Positions 19,404 to 29,123 of a DNA stretch of 64,000 bases are shown in pieces; the stretch's first letter is position 1, and each line of letters starts with the position of its first letter. This DNA is from Ectothiorhodospiraceae bacterium BW-2 (GTDB lineage: Bacteria > Pseudomonadota > Gammaproteobacteria > Thiohalomonadales > Thiohalomonadaceae), in NCBI GenBank assembly GCA_008375315.1, contig CP032507.1, positions 1,302,001 to 1,366,000 of the forward strand. Reading direction: 5' to 3'. A model generated the notes under the pieces. The model did not search any database, was not told where the DNA came from, and saw nothing but the letters and a program-made list of their open reading frames with translations. The position numbers and the translations under genes are program-made.

Positions 19404-20510
19404 TTAAATAAAAAAATCTGACGGAAGCAATACTTCATTTCTCCCATCAATCTCGGCACAACCATCATAGTGTGCCTTGAGTACCTCATTAGTTCTTCCA
19501 TGAGGGCAGGAAGGGCACTCACGCATCGATAATTGTTTAAAATAATCCTGCCTGTGTTGAGACCACCACAGCATATCAAACGATTGATCCATAACATTAC
19601 CAATAACATATTTTGCATCATAACGTGTGTAACAGCATGGGTACATATCGCCTCGTGCATCAATGTAGGTAGAATGATTAGCATAGTAACAAAGCACATC
19701 AGGTGGAAACGATACTACATCTTTCAATCTGATATCACAAATATCAACTGTAAATCTTTCTGAGTTAAATTGATATTTGGCTTCTTCCATAGCTTTCTGA
19801 ACTGCTAATGAAAAACGGGCAGGCGTTTCTTGACGAATATATGGAGTATCAGGTCGATAAGCTATAGCATCAACGCCTAATTCAGATGAAAGTTCCGCAG
19901 CTTTAACTATTTCATCTGCATTATTATGTATAATAAAGCTTGAGGTCAAAACACATCCTTGATTCATTTCCTTACGTTTGCGATGAAGTCGAGCTATATT
20001 TTCGCATGCCAACTCAAAAGTTTTTTGTCCATTTGCACGAGGACGATTAACTATCTGATACCCGTTACTGCTACCTGCATTTAAACTCCAACGCACCCAC
20101 TGAGCTTGGGCAAGAAGCTCAATCATTTTATCTGAGAGTGGTAACCCCATATTTGAGGTAATCCCCCAATAGAACCTTTTGCTGACAACCCTTTCTAAAA
20201 TTATTTCCATACCATTGTGACATAAAGGGTCACCCGCACCAGTAAATGAAAGTGCTCTTACGCCAATCTCTGCTAATTCATCAATAAGAGCTAGAAATCG
20301 ACTATTAACCAAACGCTCACGCCCATTTAAATTGACATTATCGAGCGATATCCTTCTTTCTGGAGCATGCCACCAACAAAAGGTACAACGCAAGTTGCAT
20401 ATTTCTGTCGGCTCAATACGAACATGAACAGGAATTGCTTTCTCTTGCGAAGAAATTGCTGACAATAACTGCTTATGCTCACGAATTTTTATTTTCTCGT
20501 AAATCTTCAT
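19404..20510 (-). CDS. Radical SAM/SPASM protein (2 of 4)
   Basis: A 368-residue radical SAM enzyme with EPTEICNLRCTFCWWH (C38, C42, C45), the SAM-binding glycines in LSFTGAGDPL and a SPASM-like C-terminus: DVLCYYANHSTYIDARGDMYPCCYTRYD, then ECPSCPHGRTNEV. It resembles the SPASM proteins at 14838 and 22823 in architecture, so these are probably paralogues within one pathway. Its ATG overlaps the stop of the cupin gene (TAATG), implying coupling. Confidence 0.88.
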   Translation of the reverse strand: MKIYEKIKIREHKQLLSAISSQEKAIPVHVRIEPTEICNLRCTFCWWHAPERRISLDNVNLNGRERLVNSRFLALIDELAEIGVRALSFTGAGDPLCHNGMEIILERVVSKRFYWGITSNMGLPLSDKMIELLAQAQWVRWSLNAGSSNGYQIVNRPRANGQKTFELACENIARLHRKRKEMNQGCVLTSSFIIHNNADEIVKAAELSSELGVDAIAYRPDTPYIRQETPARFSLAVQKAMEEAKYQFNSERFTVDICDIRLKDVVSFPPDVLCYYANHSTYIDARGDMYPCCYTRYDAKYVIGNVMDQSFDMLWWSQHRQDYFKQLSMRECPSCPHGRTNEVLKAHYDGCAEIDGRNEVLLPSDFFI

Positions 20511-21004
20511 TATTTTATTGCCGCCATAAATTGTTTAATAGCAACAAAATCATCATATTCAGGACTCCAAGGTGCGAATTCCACATCTATATCCTTTTCA
20601 AAAGGTCCCATATATACCTCGTGAAACACAACAAAGGGAGTGATCGCAACCGGCATGTGCCATATCCCACCTTGTTGATGAAAAAAAAATGGGAATTGTT
20701 TATCACCACATCGCAAATCTATTTGAGAAGTAACCAAGCCGTGATCATCAAATAGATAGATCCGTAATGTCCCTTCAATCAGATGATACGATTCGGTTTT
20801 ACCGACAGGATGACGATGTGGCCGTAGATAACACTCACTACAAAAGACATTAATCATCTCTTGCACCGGAGATATTAAATTTTGATGTAAACACAACCGT
20901 GAACGAAAATGAGTGGCACAAGTCGCCTCTTTTTTCAATTTAGTCAATGTATTGGAATCAAGATAACTGATTCCATCAACATTGCTTGATTCAATCACGC
21001 CCAT
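20510..21004 (-). CDS. WbuC-family cupin metalloprotein
   Basis: A 164-residue cupin. The first metal motif is RPHRHPVGKTESYHLIEG, with His and Glu ligands as in WbuC proteins from O-antigen clusters; the second strand is HMPVAITPFVVFHEVYMGPF. WbuC-type proteins are often encoded with polysaccharide genes and their reaction is not firmly established. An N-terminal segment with FRSRLCLHQNLISPVQEM is typical of the family. It is coupled to the SPASM gene downstream and close to an epimerase gene upstream. Confidence 0.8.
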   Translation of the reverse strand: MGVIESSNVDGISYLDSNTLTKLKKEATCATHFRSRLCLHQNLISPVQEMINVFCSECYLRPHRHPVGKTESYHLIEGTLRIYLFDDHGLVTSQIDLRCGDKQFPFFFHQQGGIWHMPVAITPFVVFHEVYMGPFEKDIDVEFAPWSPEYDDFVAIKQFMAAIK

Positions 21005-21010
21005 TACATC

Positions 21011-21862
21011 TTACTCCACTGTTGCTGCATAATCCTCTATCCCTTGTTCCAGTGGTGTCATCACCAAATCTGGCAATCGATTTAGTAAGCGTCTATTATC
21101 AAATTCCAAATGAACTGGAGGACGGTATGGACTTTCTCTTTTCAGCGGACACTTTCCGTATCGAAGCATTATTTTATGGAGGATTTCTCCAATAGGCTGG
21201 CTGTAACCTGAGGCAATGTTAAAGATTCCACATCGACTTTCGGTAGCAGTTAAATAGAGTTGCTCAATAATCCTTGGAATATCACCAACAAAGAGAAAAT
21301 CACGCAAATCGGTTCCATCACCATATAAAGTAAAGGTCTGCTTTTGTTCAATTGCACCTATAACCGCTCCAATCATCCCACGCCCTTTATCACCACGACC
21401 ATACACGCCAGGTAAACGCAGAATATCCAACGGTACTGAAATCCGACGTTGCAGACGCTGCAAAATAAGTTCGCAGGTATATTTAGCCACCCCATATTGG
21501 GTATCAGGATGAATTGGAGAATCCTCGGTCAGCACACCTTCTGGGGTACCATACACCTCAATCGTACTCAAAAAGAGTATGCCTACAGGCGGAAACTCCT
21601 CCAGTATTTCTGCTAAATGCGAGATCATCTGAATATTACGACATAGCGTTTCAGTGTTATCCGCCTTTAATCTGGGAATACCCACTGCGATAACCAAAAT
21701 GGCATCAGTCAGATGATGTATCAGTACTGCACGGGCAGCCGATAAATCCTCTAGATTACACTGAGATGAGGAGAAGGAGATGCAATCAATACCCTTCGAC
21801 TCAAAATCATCAACAATACGTGATCCGATAAACCCTGACCCACCCAGTATCACCGCTTTCAT
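21011..21862 (-). CDS. NAD-dependent epimerase/dehydratase (extended SDR)
   Basis: A nucleotide-sugar epimerase-type enzyme with the NAD motif VILGGSGFIGSRIV at the N-terminus, Thr in FLSTIEVYGTP and the YxxxK active site in TQYGVAKYTCE. Substrate-side motifs include RLPGVYGRGDKGRG and DLRDFLFVGDIPRII. The substrate is presumably a UDP-, CDP- or dTDP-sugar and cannot be specified. The ATG at 21862 overlaps the stop of the glycosyltransferase upstream (TGATG) and gives the classic MKAVILGG start; an ATG three codons earlier is possible. Confidence 0.88.
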   Translation of the reverse strand: MKAVILGGSGFIGSRIVDDFESKGIDCISFSSSQCNLEDLSAARAVLIHHLTDAILVIAVGIPRLKADNTETLCRNIQMISHLAEILEEFPPVGILFLSTIEVYGTPEGVLTEDSPIHPDTQYGVAKYTCELILQRLQRRISVPLDILRLPGVYGRGDKGRGMIGAVIGAIEQKQTFTLYGDGTDLRDFLFVGDIPRIIEQLYLTATESRCGIFNIASGYSQPIGEILHKIMLRYGKCPLKRESPYRPPVHLEFDNRRLLNRLPDLVMTPLEQGIEDYAATVE

Positions 21863-22797
21863 CAGGAGCATGCCTGCGAAAATTGCTGATGTCGCTGAGC
21901 GTTATATTCATCAGCACGCTGTGCAAACTCAATTAATCTATCAGAGAGGTAGTAGTGATAAGCTGGGGTTTCTCGCATTAATTCAATCATCTGACTACCA
22001 AAACGGGCGAATACCGCCGGGATACGAAAATAGGGCTTGACGTCTGCAAATTCGGGTAATTCCAATAAAGCTAACATAGTTCGCAACACATCTTCTTGGC
22101 CATCAGACTGACTTCCTGCCATAGAATATGAGTTTGGATTGATACGAACAAACTGGTACGATTTTGGTGAGTAACAGACACCATAACGAAATGCCATTAC
22201 AAAATAGAGAAACCAATCGTAGTGCCAGCGCAACTTACGAATATTGGGATGAGCATTCCAAGCTGCATCAAAGTGTTCACGGGCCAAAAATGAGGTGCTG
22301 GTAGCAATACTGAATCGAGGCTGTTTATCAATCGCATCGGCAAAATCATCGGAACTAAACCAACGAGGCTGTTCACTTAAATAGTGCTTTACTTCAGAAC
22401 TCTCGCCATTAGGTAATCTTCGAGTCGCATCAGAAAAACAAATGCCAGCTCGTGGATAACGCGACAATAGATCCATAGCAGCCTCAAACATATGAGGCCT
22501 CACCGGATCATCAGGACAAACATGGATAAAATAATCAGTATCCATCACCTGAAGCCCAATATCAATATTAAATGGACCGCGGTTTCTACTTAAGTTGATA
22601 AAATCAAATGCATAGTCACTCTGTTTAGTATAGCGCCTCATAATTTCATCACTACCATCCGTAGAGCCATCATTAACCAAAACAATACGATTAGGTAACA
22701 ACTCCTGAGCTAATATGGCGTCCAATGCCTCCTCAATGAAACTTCCCTGATTATAGTTCGACATAAACACCGAAAAAGAGAGGAAATCATTTTTCAT
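21862..22797 (-). CDS. Family 2 glycosyltransferase
   Basis: A GT-A fold glycosyltransferase. The N-terminus FSVFMSNYNQGSFIEEALDAILAQ, the nucleotide-binding VLVNDGSTDGSDEIM and the metal-binding acidic motif in YFIHVCPDDPVRP are all in place. It is 311 residues with no membrane segment, so it acts in the cytoplasm. It may extend the glycan started by the Maf protein, or act in O-antigen synthesis. It is coupled to the epimerase downstream. Confidence 0.9.
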   Translation of the reverse strand: MKNDFLSFSVFMSNYNQGSFIEEALDAILAQELLPNRIVLVNDGSTDGSDEIMRRYTKQSDYAFDFINLSRNRGPFNIDIGLQVMDTDYFIHVCPDDPVRPHMFEAAMDLLSRYPRAGICFSDATRRLPNGESSEVKHYLSEQPRWFSSDDFADAIDKQPRFSIATSTSFLAREHFDAAWNAHPNIRKLRWHYDWFLYFVMAFRYGVCYSPKSYQFVRINPNSYSMAGSQSDGQEDVLRTMLALLELPEFADVKPYFRIPAVFARFGSQMIELMRETPAYHYYLSDRLIEFAQRADEYNAQRHQQFSQACS

Positions 22798-22822
22798 AAT
22801 TTTTTACTTTTTTCAATCAATA

Positions 22823-23896
22823 TTACACAAAAGTAATATGTTCACGATCCAATCCAAGGTATTCAAGAATTAGCTCATTACGCGACCGTGAACCACAATG
22901 GTGTTTGCAATCCTTAGCTGGATCAATCGCATATATTTTTTGGCGATTTTCTTCTGAAAACCAAAAATCCTTAAAAGAGCGTTCCAGAATAGATCCCAAT
23001 TTCCCCCCTTCAGTAAACGCCTTATCATGACAAGTGTAAACTATGCCGTCTGCTCCAATCACCGTCTGAAATTGTAAAAAGGGGCAAGAGTGAAAATCCA
23101 TATCGAATCGAGTGTTTAACTCTCCATAATTATCATTAATTTGATATTTTGCATCGACTAACTCCCGTTGTGCTCGCTCGATCTGCTCTTCGACCGAAGA
23201 GCGTATTTCATCGTGATAAGCATTCGATTGAGCTCCATCATTCTCAACATAAACTCCACTTAAGCTTACATTATGAACACCTATCTGTTTAAACAGACGA
23301 CATGCTTCATAAACTTGGTGATGGTTCTCGTGACAAATAATAAAACTAACGCCCAAAACGCAAGAACTGCCTCGAGCTGCAAATTGCTCCATGTTGCGAA
23401 GTACCCGGCCAAACTCGTTATTTGATATACCACGAACCTTGCCGTAGTGCTCCCCATCTACCGCATCAATGGAGACTCGAAGCCAGGTGCCATACTCGGC
23501 AAAACTGTCGGCCATTGCACCTTTAAGGTTAGAAGCATTGGTGAGTGATCCTACCTTAATTCCTCCCTCATAAAGGCGCTTAATCACCTTAGGAAGTGGC
23601 TTATAGAGTAGCGGCTCGCCACCGCCAGAGAATGTAACCGCTGCAACATTCATCTCGATAAGATCTTCGACAATCTCATACATCTTAGTTTCGGGCAATG
23701 CCTCGGATGTATCCATTCCTCCACCAATTTGCACCGAACTCATTCGATAGGCGCAATACCAACAGTCATGGTTGCAGTGATTATAGGGTTTGATGCGCAC
23801 ATGCACCGGTGCAGCTAACTCACCATGCAGCAAGGCATCAAGTCGATCAGGGTAGGCTATAAATTTAAGATGGCTGTATAATGGGTGTGTGGACAT
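22823..23896 (-). CDS. Radical SAM/SPASM protein (3 of 4)
   Basis: A 357-residue radical SAM enzyme with IKPYNHCNHDCWYCAYRM (C41, C45, C48), SAM-binding glycines in VTFSGGGEPLLYKPL and a SPASM-like C-terminus containing CPFLQFQTVIGADGIVYTCHDKAF and DCKHHCGSRSRNELI. It is closest in layout to the proteins at 14838 and 19404. Ribosome site gaggtta. It lies between an RmlD-like reductase gene and the GT2, in the same transcription direction. Confidence 0.88.
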   Translation of the reverse strand: MSTHPLYSHLKFIAYPDRLDALLHGELAAPVHVRIKPYNHCNHDCWYCAYRMSSVQIGGGMDTSEALPETKMYEIVEDLIEMNVAAVTFSGGGEPLLYKPLPKVIKRLYEGGIKVGSLTNASNLKGAMADSFAEYGTWLRVSIDAVDGEHYGKVRGISNNEFGRVLRNMEQFAARGSSCVLGVSFIICHENHHQVYEACRLFKQIGVHNVSLSGVYVENDGAQSNAYHDEIRSSVEEQIERAQRELVDAKYQINDNYGELNTRFDMDFHSCPFLQFQTVIGADGIVYTCHDKAFTEGGKLGSILERSFKDFWFSEENRQKIYAIDPAKDCKHHCGSRSRNELILEYLGLDREHITFV

Positions 23897-23914
23897 AGAA
23901 ATAGATAACCTCGC

Positions 23915-24748
23915 TTATTGTGAAACCCATTCAGCAACCGCTTCTTGCCACGGCCGCAACTTTTCGAGTTTGTGAGAAACTAATGGTGTATAGAGATTTT
24001 TATTACCACATGGAGGAAAATCACGCCAAGTCGCCCGTTCCACAATAACATTTAACTGTTTTTGGCGCACGATTTCACTCATTAAATCATATAACGATGC
24101 AGAACCCTCATTAGCCAGATGGTAAGTACCATACGGCAATGCCTCATTAAGCGCTCTCTTGACCACTTTGGCAGCGTCTAGGGTATAGAGTGGGCTAGAG
24201 ATAATATCATCCGCCAGCCTCAATACCCGCTCTCCTTGAGCAACCTTGTCAAGTAGGCGTTCAACTAGCTGCTTATTATGTAATGAAGGCCCAAACAGAA
24301 CCGGCAATCGAAAAATATAGTGTGCCGGCGTTATATCACGAACCAGTACATCAGCAAAATATTTAGCATGGCCATAAATATTAATCGGATCGGGTTCATC
24401 CCGTTCATCTAGTGGCCGTCGTAGCTTGCCACTAAAGACTGTTTCACTACTGAAATTGATAAAAACACCACCACTTGCCGCTGTCAGACGCGCTAACAAT
24501 CTAGGCAGATAAGCATTCAGTCGAAAAGTTTCCTCTGAATGTTGTTCACAGGCATCCACGCCAATACGCGCTACACAATTGATAACAACATCAAAATTTT
24601 CAGTGTCGAGTAGCGATTGCACTGCATCAAAATCCCTAGCATCCAGAGTTTGCGAGTTAACACCAGTCACCTGAAAACTATCCGCTAATACATAATGTAG
24701 TGCGTTACCTAACTTACCCGTATATCCAAGTATTAATATCTTCCTCAC
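23915..24748 (-). CDS. RmlD-like sugar-nucleotide reductase/epimerase
   Basis: A 277-residue protein of the dTDP-4-dehydrorhamnose reductase-like group. It has ILGYTGKLGNALHYVLA (NAD(P) site), NCVARIGVDACEQHSEETFRLNAYLPRLLA, the Ser/Thr pair in FINFSSETVFSG and the YxxxK active site in NIYGHAKYFADVLV. RmlD proper makes dTDP-rhamnose, but rmlA/B/C are not in this window, so another 4-keto sugar is likely. A transposable element sits in the short gap between its start and the upstream radical SAM gene. Confidence 0.85.
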   Translation of the reverse strand: MRKILILGYTGKLGNALHYVLADSFQVTGVNSQTLDARDFDAVQSLLDTENFDVVINCVARIGVDACEQHSEETFRLNAYLPRLLARLTAASGGVFINFSSETVFSGKLRRPLDERDEPDPINIYGHAKYFADVLVRDITPAHYIFRLPVLFGPSLHNKQLVERLLDKVAQGERVLRLADDIISSPLYTLDAAKVVKRALNEALPYGTYHLANEGSASLYDLMSEIVRQKQLNVIVERATWRDFPPCGNKNLYTPLVSHKLEKLRPWQEAVAEWVSQ

Positions 24749-24816
24749 AAATCTTCCTCTCTTTGTAAGAGCCTATCAATTCCAGAAACAAAACCTCTCT
24801 TATTTATAAATCTGTC

Positions 24817-24974
24817 GGCCTTGTTCATCGTTTCGTCAGGCTTGGCTGCAATAGGAACTCCAGCCAGCCTAAGCGCGGAATGGAAATCCCTTTTCCCAAG
24901 GAGGGATGGAGTATTCCCGTCACCGGTATCAGTCGCTGTACATGGTTGCGGCTGACGAAACGATGAACAAGGCC
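24817..24974. mobile_element. MITE-like element, 22-bp TIRs, 8-bp target duplication
   Basis: A complete 158-bp non-autonomous element. Perfect 22-bp terminal inverted repeats lie at 24817-24838 (begins ggccttgttcatcg) and 24953-24974 (ends cgatgaacaaggcc). Both ends are flanked by the direct repeat aatctgtc (24809-24816 and 24975-24982), an exact 8-bp target-site duplication. It has no transposase. It separates the stop of the radical SAM gene at 24981 from the RmlD-like gene; without it the spacer would be about 68 bp. A frame reading through it (24745-24984, TTG start) is an artefact of the insertion. Related ends occur at 39283 and 3645. Confidence 0.93.
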
Positions 24975-24980
24975 AATCTG

Positions 24981-26657
24981 TCAAGCGGCATAACTACTAC
25001 TTTCTAAATTTTCATCAACCATTTTATAGAGTCGCGTCGCAACATCATGTCGTTCAAGAAGCTTAGCCACTGCAATAAACTGAATGGTACCGATCAGTGA
25101 TTTGGAGAGCATGGCATCCTCACTCCAGCCATAACGGCGTTTGAGAGACACCTGTTCTTCAGCCGCAGCCTCATCAATCATATCAACAATACCAGCTATC
25201 TCTTTATTTTCTGGAATAAAAAAATCGAGAATATCGGTTTGTTGGCCAGTAACAGGATTAATCCACGGCTTGGTTACTAGTGGGTAATCACCGTTTTGCG
25301 TGAGAGGACTCCCCGGATAGACACGCATGGTGGAAATAACCGCCACATCAGCCCCCTTATGGATATATTCGGTCGCCACAGTAATGGAGTCCATTAAATC
25401 CTCTACCGTACTTTCAGGTATGCCAATAATAATAAACATCTGAGGAGTAATTCCTAGCCTTAATAACTCATCAATGACGATACGGTAATCATCCAATGTT
25501 ACACCAATCTTATTGACCGATGGCATATGAAGCAGTCGTTCACTAAACGACTCGATACCCAATCCGATATTATGAAACCCTGCTAATTTCATTAGCTGTA
25601 GTAATTCAGAACGTAAAATTTTTGTGCCGTCTGACTGACGATACAAAAAATCAAGTACACGAGCCTGACAAAAAAATTGTAGATCGCTGGGTAGTTCGCC
25701 CGAACTCTTACCCTCAATAACCTTTTGACAGAACTCTTTTAGGCGCAATATACCCTGAGCGTTGCCTACAGGAAAATCATCGTCACTGAACATAAATGCT
25801 CGTGCACCTACATTATTAGCGTAGTGCTCCACAAGTTCATAAACTTCTTGTGCAGACAGCATGATGATGGTGATTTTCTTATCTTGCGACAACGGAAGAA
25901 AATTCTGTGAACTACAAAAACCACAGCGACGAGGACAATGGCTGACTGTATAGAGACGCGTTGTTTCCACGGTAAATGAGGCATTATTAAACGCATTATT
26001 TTTGCGTGCTCTCATAATATCCCAGTAACGATAATATGGAATATTATTTTTCAACCCATTAACATAAAATAACTCGCTAAACTCTTCTCTAGTCAATGTT
26101 GGTGATGGTTGGTAAACCGTTTGCATCCCCATATCTACACGCTCAGTCTTCAGCATCGGTGCTAGATAAGCAACTCCTGATGTGTTTTGTAAAAGTGTCA
26201 ATAAATTTGTTGACAGTGAATTCCCCTCATGATATTTGCGATCAAATAAAAACAAATGATCACAAAAATTAGCAAAGGTTTTATCTGCAAAACCTAGAAA
26301 ACAAATGTCCAGTAATTTAGTTCTCAACCATTGTTCGTAATTCATAGTGGCTTCTTGGCCACCGGCAATCATCAATGTATCATGTGCTGAAAGAGCAAGT
26401 TGACGGAGTTCTAGAATCGCATCCAAATCCATACTCATATTCACATGGGTGACACTCATTCCAATAATATCATAAGCTCCAGATTTCACCCTTGTTTTTA
26501 ATAAATTTTCGTCATCTATGTCATAATCAAAGATTTCACAACAGTGATTATGTGCCTCTACTGCAGTCTTAAGATTATAAAGACCTAATGGTGGAGAAAT
26601 ATTAAACCCTGCCCAACTTTTGGATGTAAGCAACAAAATGGAAAGACCATTTTTCAT
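24981..26657 (-). CDS. B12-binding-type radical SAM protein (2 of 4)
   Basis: A 558-residue protein. The N-terminal cobalamin-binding-like domain (NISPPLGLYNLKTAVEAHNH, DIIGMSVTHVN, DTLMIAGGQEAT) precedes a radical SAM core with HCPRRCGFC (C241, C245, C248). Core strands include FMFSDDDFPVG, NIGLGIESFSERLL and FIIIGIPESTVEDLMDSI, with VYPGSPLT near the end, as in the methylthiotransferase-like radical SAM fold. There is no DxHxxG. The substrate is unknown. Ribosome site aagggga. It is followed by the transposable element. Confidence 0.88.
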   Translation of the reverse strand: MKNGLSILLLTSKSWAGFNISPPLGLYNLKTAVEAHNHCCEIFDYDIDDENLLKTRVKSGAYDIIGMSVTHVNMSMDLDAILELRQLALSAHDTLMIAGGQEATMNYEQWLRTKLLDICFLGFADKTFANFCDHLFLFDRKYHEGNSLSTNLLTLLQNTSGVAYLAPMLKTERVDMGMQTVYQPSPTLTREEFSELFYVNGLKNNIPYYRYWDIMRARKNNAFNNASFTVETTRLYTVSHCPRRCGFCSSQNFLPLSQDKKITIIMLSAQEVYELVEHYANNVGARAFMFSDDDFPVGNAQGILRLKEFCQKVIEGKSSGELPSDLQFFCQARVLDFLYRQSDGTKILRSELLQLMKLAGFHNIGLGIESFSERLLHMPSVNKIGVTLDDYRIVIDELLRLGITPQMFIIIGIPESTVEDLMDSITVATEYIHKGADVAVISTMRVYPGSPLTQNGDYPLVTKPWINPVTGQQTDILDFFIPENKEIAGIVDMIDEAAAEEQVSLKRRYGWSEDAMLSKSLIGTIQFIAVAKLLERHDVATRLYKMVDENLESSSYAA

Positions 26658-26749
26658 TTTATCCCCTTAATCATACGCGCACCATAAGCAATCTACAGCC
26701 AAGTAAAACATAGAATTTATAATTTAAAATGCATAATCATAAACGAACT

Positions 26750-28186
26750 TTAAGTATTAAAAACAAGATTATCTCTCGTTTTTTTCCTAAGCTCTGAAAT
26801 ATCTTCGATAGACATGCCCCACAACTCGGATATGCGTTCAATCCGTTCCGGAGAAAAATTAATTCTATCCCACTCATAAACTCTCAATATACTGACATCC
26901 TTTCCCGTCCACTCATTTGATTTGACCTTTGAATATCTCCAATCAATCTTATAGCTCTCTTCATTCTCAACATCCATAGCATTCGTAGCTAAGGCAATGT
27001 CATATATTGTTGTTCCCTTAATGGGAACCATAACAAAAATTTTGATATAGTCAGCATTACAGTGCTCAGCAAACCAAATAGTTTTTCTTATCTCCTCCCA
27101 AGTTTCACCGGGGTTTCCGATAACAAAATTTGCTAAAACATACATACCCCTGTCTTTAATATTCTGAATTTTTGCCGGAATTTCAGGAAGATTTTTTATC
27201 GGCTTTTTAATAATATCTCTTAAAACTCGTTCATCTCCCGATTCAATAGCAACATTAGCGCCGACACAACCAGACTCTTTCATTAAATCTAGCATCTCAT
27301 CATCAATTGCAAATATTGGCAGCGCAATGGCAACCCATTTAAGATTTAGTTGCCGCCGAATCAATTCATTCAATATCGCTTTTGCCTTTGGTTTGGCTGC
27401 AAAAAGATTATCATCCTGAATCACAAATGATTTCAGTCCAAAGTTCCTAACAAAAAATTCGAGATGATCAACAACTTTATCAGGTGAGGGCACCCGTATC
27501 TTGCGTCCTGAGATAAATGGAACCTGACAAAAAGTACAGGGATACGGGCACCCCCTGCTAATCGTTAATGCAATTCCTGGTAATTCAGGCGCACGATTAA
27601 ACCCATATCGCCCATCTTTCTTCAAATAATCATCGAGATTTACATAGTCATAATTAGGGAATGGTAGTTGATCTAGATCATCAATCAACGCACGATCTTG
27701 GATAGTTAATCGATTTAAATCATCACGATACAGCAATCCTTTAGCTGGAATCTCACCTCTGTTTTCCAGATATAATAATAACTCTCTTAACAGATACTCA
27801 CCTTCGCCATTACAACCATAATCAATATTAGTGTTAGCCATAACCGTCACTGGATCGGTAGTAATATGAACACCTCCAGCTATAACCGTAACATCTGGAA
27901 GAGCATTTTTTAACTCATTAGCAGCGATATCCAATGTTTCCGCATACTCTGATGTAATTACTGAAACACCGAAGTATTTAGGCGAAAAGCCCTTAACAAT
28001 CTCAACAAAATCGCCTATTGAAAGGTTATATTTTTGAGCATCGACAATCTTAACATCAACAATGTCCTCAACCATTGTCGCTAACAGACATAGCGTCGTT
28101 GGTGGAAGGTCCCATGTTGTTACCACATCATCTTTTACCCATCTTTGATTGGGATAACATAGTACTAATATTGGTTTGTCACTCAT
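26750..28186 (-). CDS. B12-binding-type radical SAM protein (3 of 4)
   Basis: A 478-residue protein with an N-terminal cobalamin-binding-like domain (VSVITSEYAETLDIA, VTVIAGGVHITTDP, YGCNGEGEYLLRELL) and a radical SAM core with ISRGCPYPCTFCQVPF (C213, C217, C220). Later core motifs are SFVIQDDNLFA, GANVAIESGDERVL, FVIGNPGETWEEI and VMVPIKGTTIYDIA. The frame runs 22 codons further upstream to 28252, but that part overlaps the preceding gene and is unusually hydrophobic; MSDKPILVLCYPNQ at 28186 is the natural start. Confidence 0.9.
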   Translation of the reverse strand: MSDKPILVLCYPNQRWVKDDVVTTWDLPPTTLCLLATMVEDIVDVKIVDAQKYNLSIGDFVEIVKGFSPKYFGVSVITSEYAETLDIAANELKNALPDVTVIAGGVHITTDPVTVMANTNIDYGCNGEGEYLLRELLLYLENRGEIPAKGLLYRDDLNRLTIQDRALIDDLDQLPFPNYDYVNLDDYLKKDGRYGFNRAPELPGIALTISRGCPYPCTFCQVPFISGRKIRVPSPDKVVDHLEFFVRNFGLKSFVIQDDNLFAAKPKAKAILNELIRRQLNLKWVAIALPIFAIDDEMLDLMKESGCVGANVAIESGDERVLRDIIKKPIKNLPEIPAKIQNIKDRGMYVLANFVIGNPGETWEEIRKTIWFAEHCNADYIKIFVMVPIKGTTIYDIALATNAMDVENEESYKIDWRYSKVKSNEWTGKDVSILRVYEWDRINFSPERIERISELWGMSIEDISELRKKTRDNLVFNT

Positions 28187-28232
28187 TAAACACCATCCGA
28201 AAAACATCAAAAATAAAACGAATTGGCACTGG

Positions 28233-29096
28233 TCATCTATAATCAATCCCAATCATTACAGGTAATAATTCACTACATTTCTCAGAATTAATGTCTAATA
28301 TTTTTTTTACCTCATAATCATCTAAGGTTGCATGTTGACGAGCTAAAAAACCTAGGTTAGTCTCTGAAACCTGCACTGACTCTATATCCACACTCAACCC
28401 ACGACTCTGCGCCCAAGTTCGAGCTAACTCAAAATAACTCATCTCATCTTCCGCAGTCATCTGAAAGACACCCCTAAGACGCTGCTCCATCAGCATAGCA
28501 ATCACCCATAATGTTCGCTGTATTGATACAGGAGAAAAAACATAATCAACAAAGGCTCGTATAGCTTCACCCCGGTCAAGAGCTCGTTGCCATCCATGTA
28601 TTACATTCATCGGTCCATCAATAACCTTTCCAAGGCGTAATACCGCACCGGCTCCGGTTAAAAGCAGAGATTCAATGACTGCCTTTTGTCTCCCGTACTC
28701 AATAGATGGAGAGACAGTCGTCATCGACTTAACTTTGGGTAGCTCGCCATTAAATACCAAATTAGTCGATGGATAAACCACTGTGGCTCCCCTCTCCCAT
28801 AGTATTTCAATAAGCCTCATGGTTGCTGCCACATTGATCTGCGCTGTTATTTCTGGTTGATGTTGACATTGAACCACATCGCTAATCCCTGCACATATCA
28901 CAGCTAAATCAACAGAATTTGGCAACACCCAGCTTGATGGTTCTGAAGATAAATCGAGATATAGTAGTTTCTCGTTATCTCTACGTCTCGTAGTACCTGT
29001 AACAGACCATCCTTGATGCGTTAAATAGTTTATCAATGCATGACCTAATGTACCATCTGCGCCAACAACTAAACATTTTTGTTGTACAATCATCAT
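28233..29096 (-). CDS. RmlD-like NAD(P)-dependent sugar-nucleotide enzyme
   Basis: A 287-residue extended SDR protein: LVVGADGTLGHALINYLT at the N-terminus, ICAGISDVVQCQHQPEITAQINVAATMRLIE, VVYPSTNLVFNGELP and the YxxxK site in SIEYGRQKAVIESLL. It shares the RmlD layout with the enzyme at 23915 but the two are clearly different. The substrate is unknown. It lies between two B12-type radical SAM genes, suggesting it reduces or epimerises a product of one of them. Confidence 0.83.
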   Translation of the reverse strand: MMIVQQKCLVVGADGTLGHALINYLTHQGWSVTGTTRRRDNEKLLYLDLSSEPSSWVLPNSVDLAVICAGISDVVQCQHQPEITAQINVAATMRLIEILWERGATVVYPSTNLVFNGELPKVKSMTTVSPSIEYGRQKAVIESLLLTGAGAVLRLGKVIDGPMNVIHGWQRALDRGEAIRAFVDYVFSPVSIQRTLWVIAMLMEQRLRGVFQMTAEDEMSYFELARTWAQSRGLSVDIESVQVSETNLGFLARQHATLDDYEVKKILDINSEKCSELLPVMIGIDYR

Positions 29097-29123
29097 ATGA
29101 CTATAAAATTAGCACTATTAAAT

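Noticed and set aside
23915-24748. dTDP-rhamnose pathway (RmlD)
   Set aside because: Only RmlD-like reductases are present; rmlA, rmlB and rmlC are not in the window, so the specific name is not given.
24745-24984. 79-codon minus-strand frame between RmlD-like and radical SAM genes
   Set aside because: It starts with TTG, runs through the MITE and exists only because of the insertion; without it the frame stops after a few codons.
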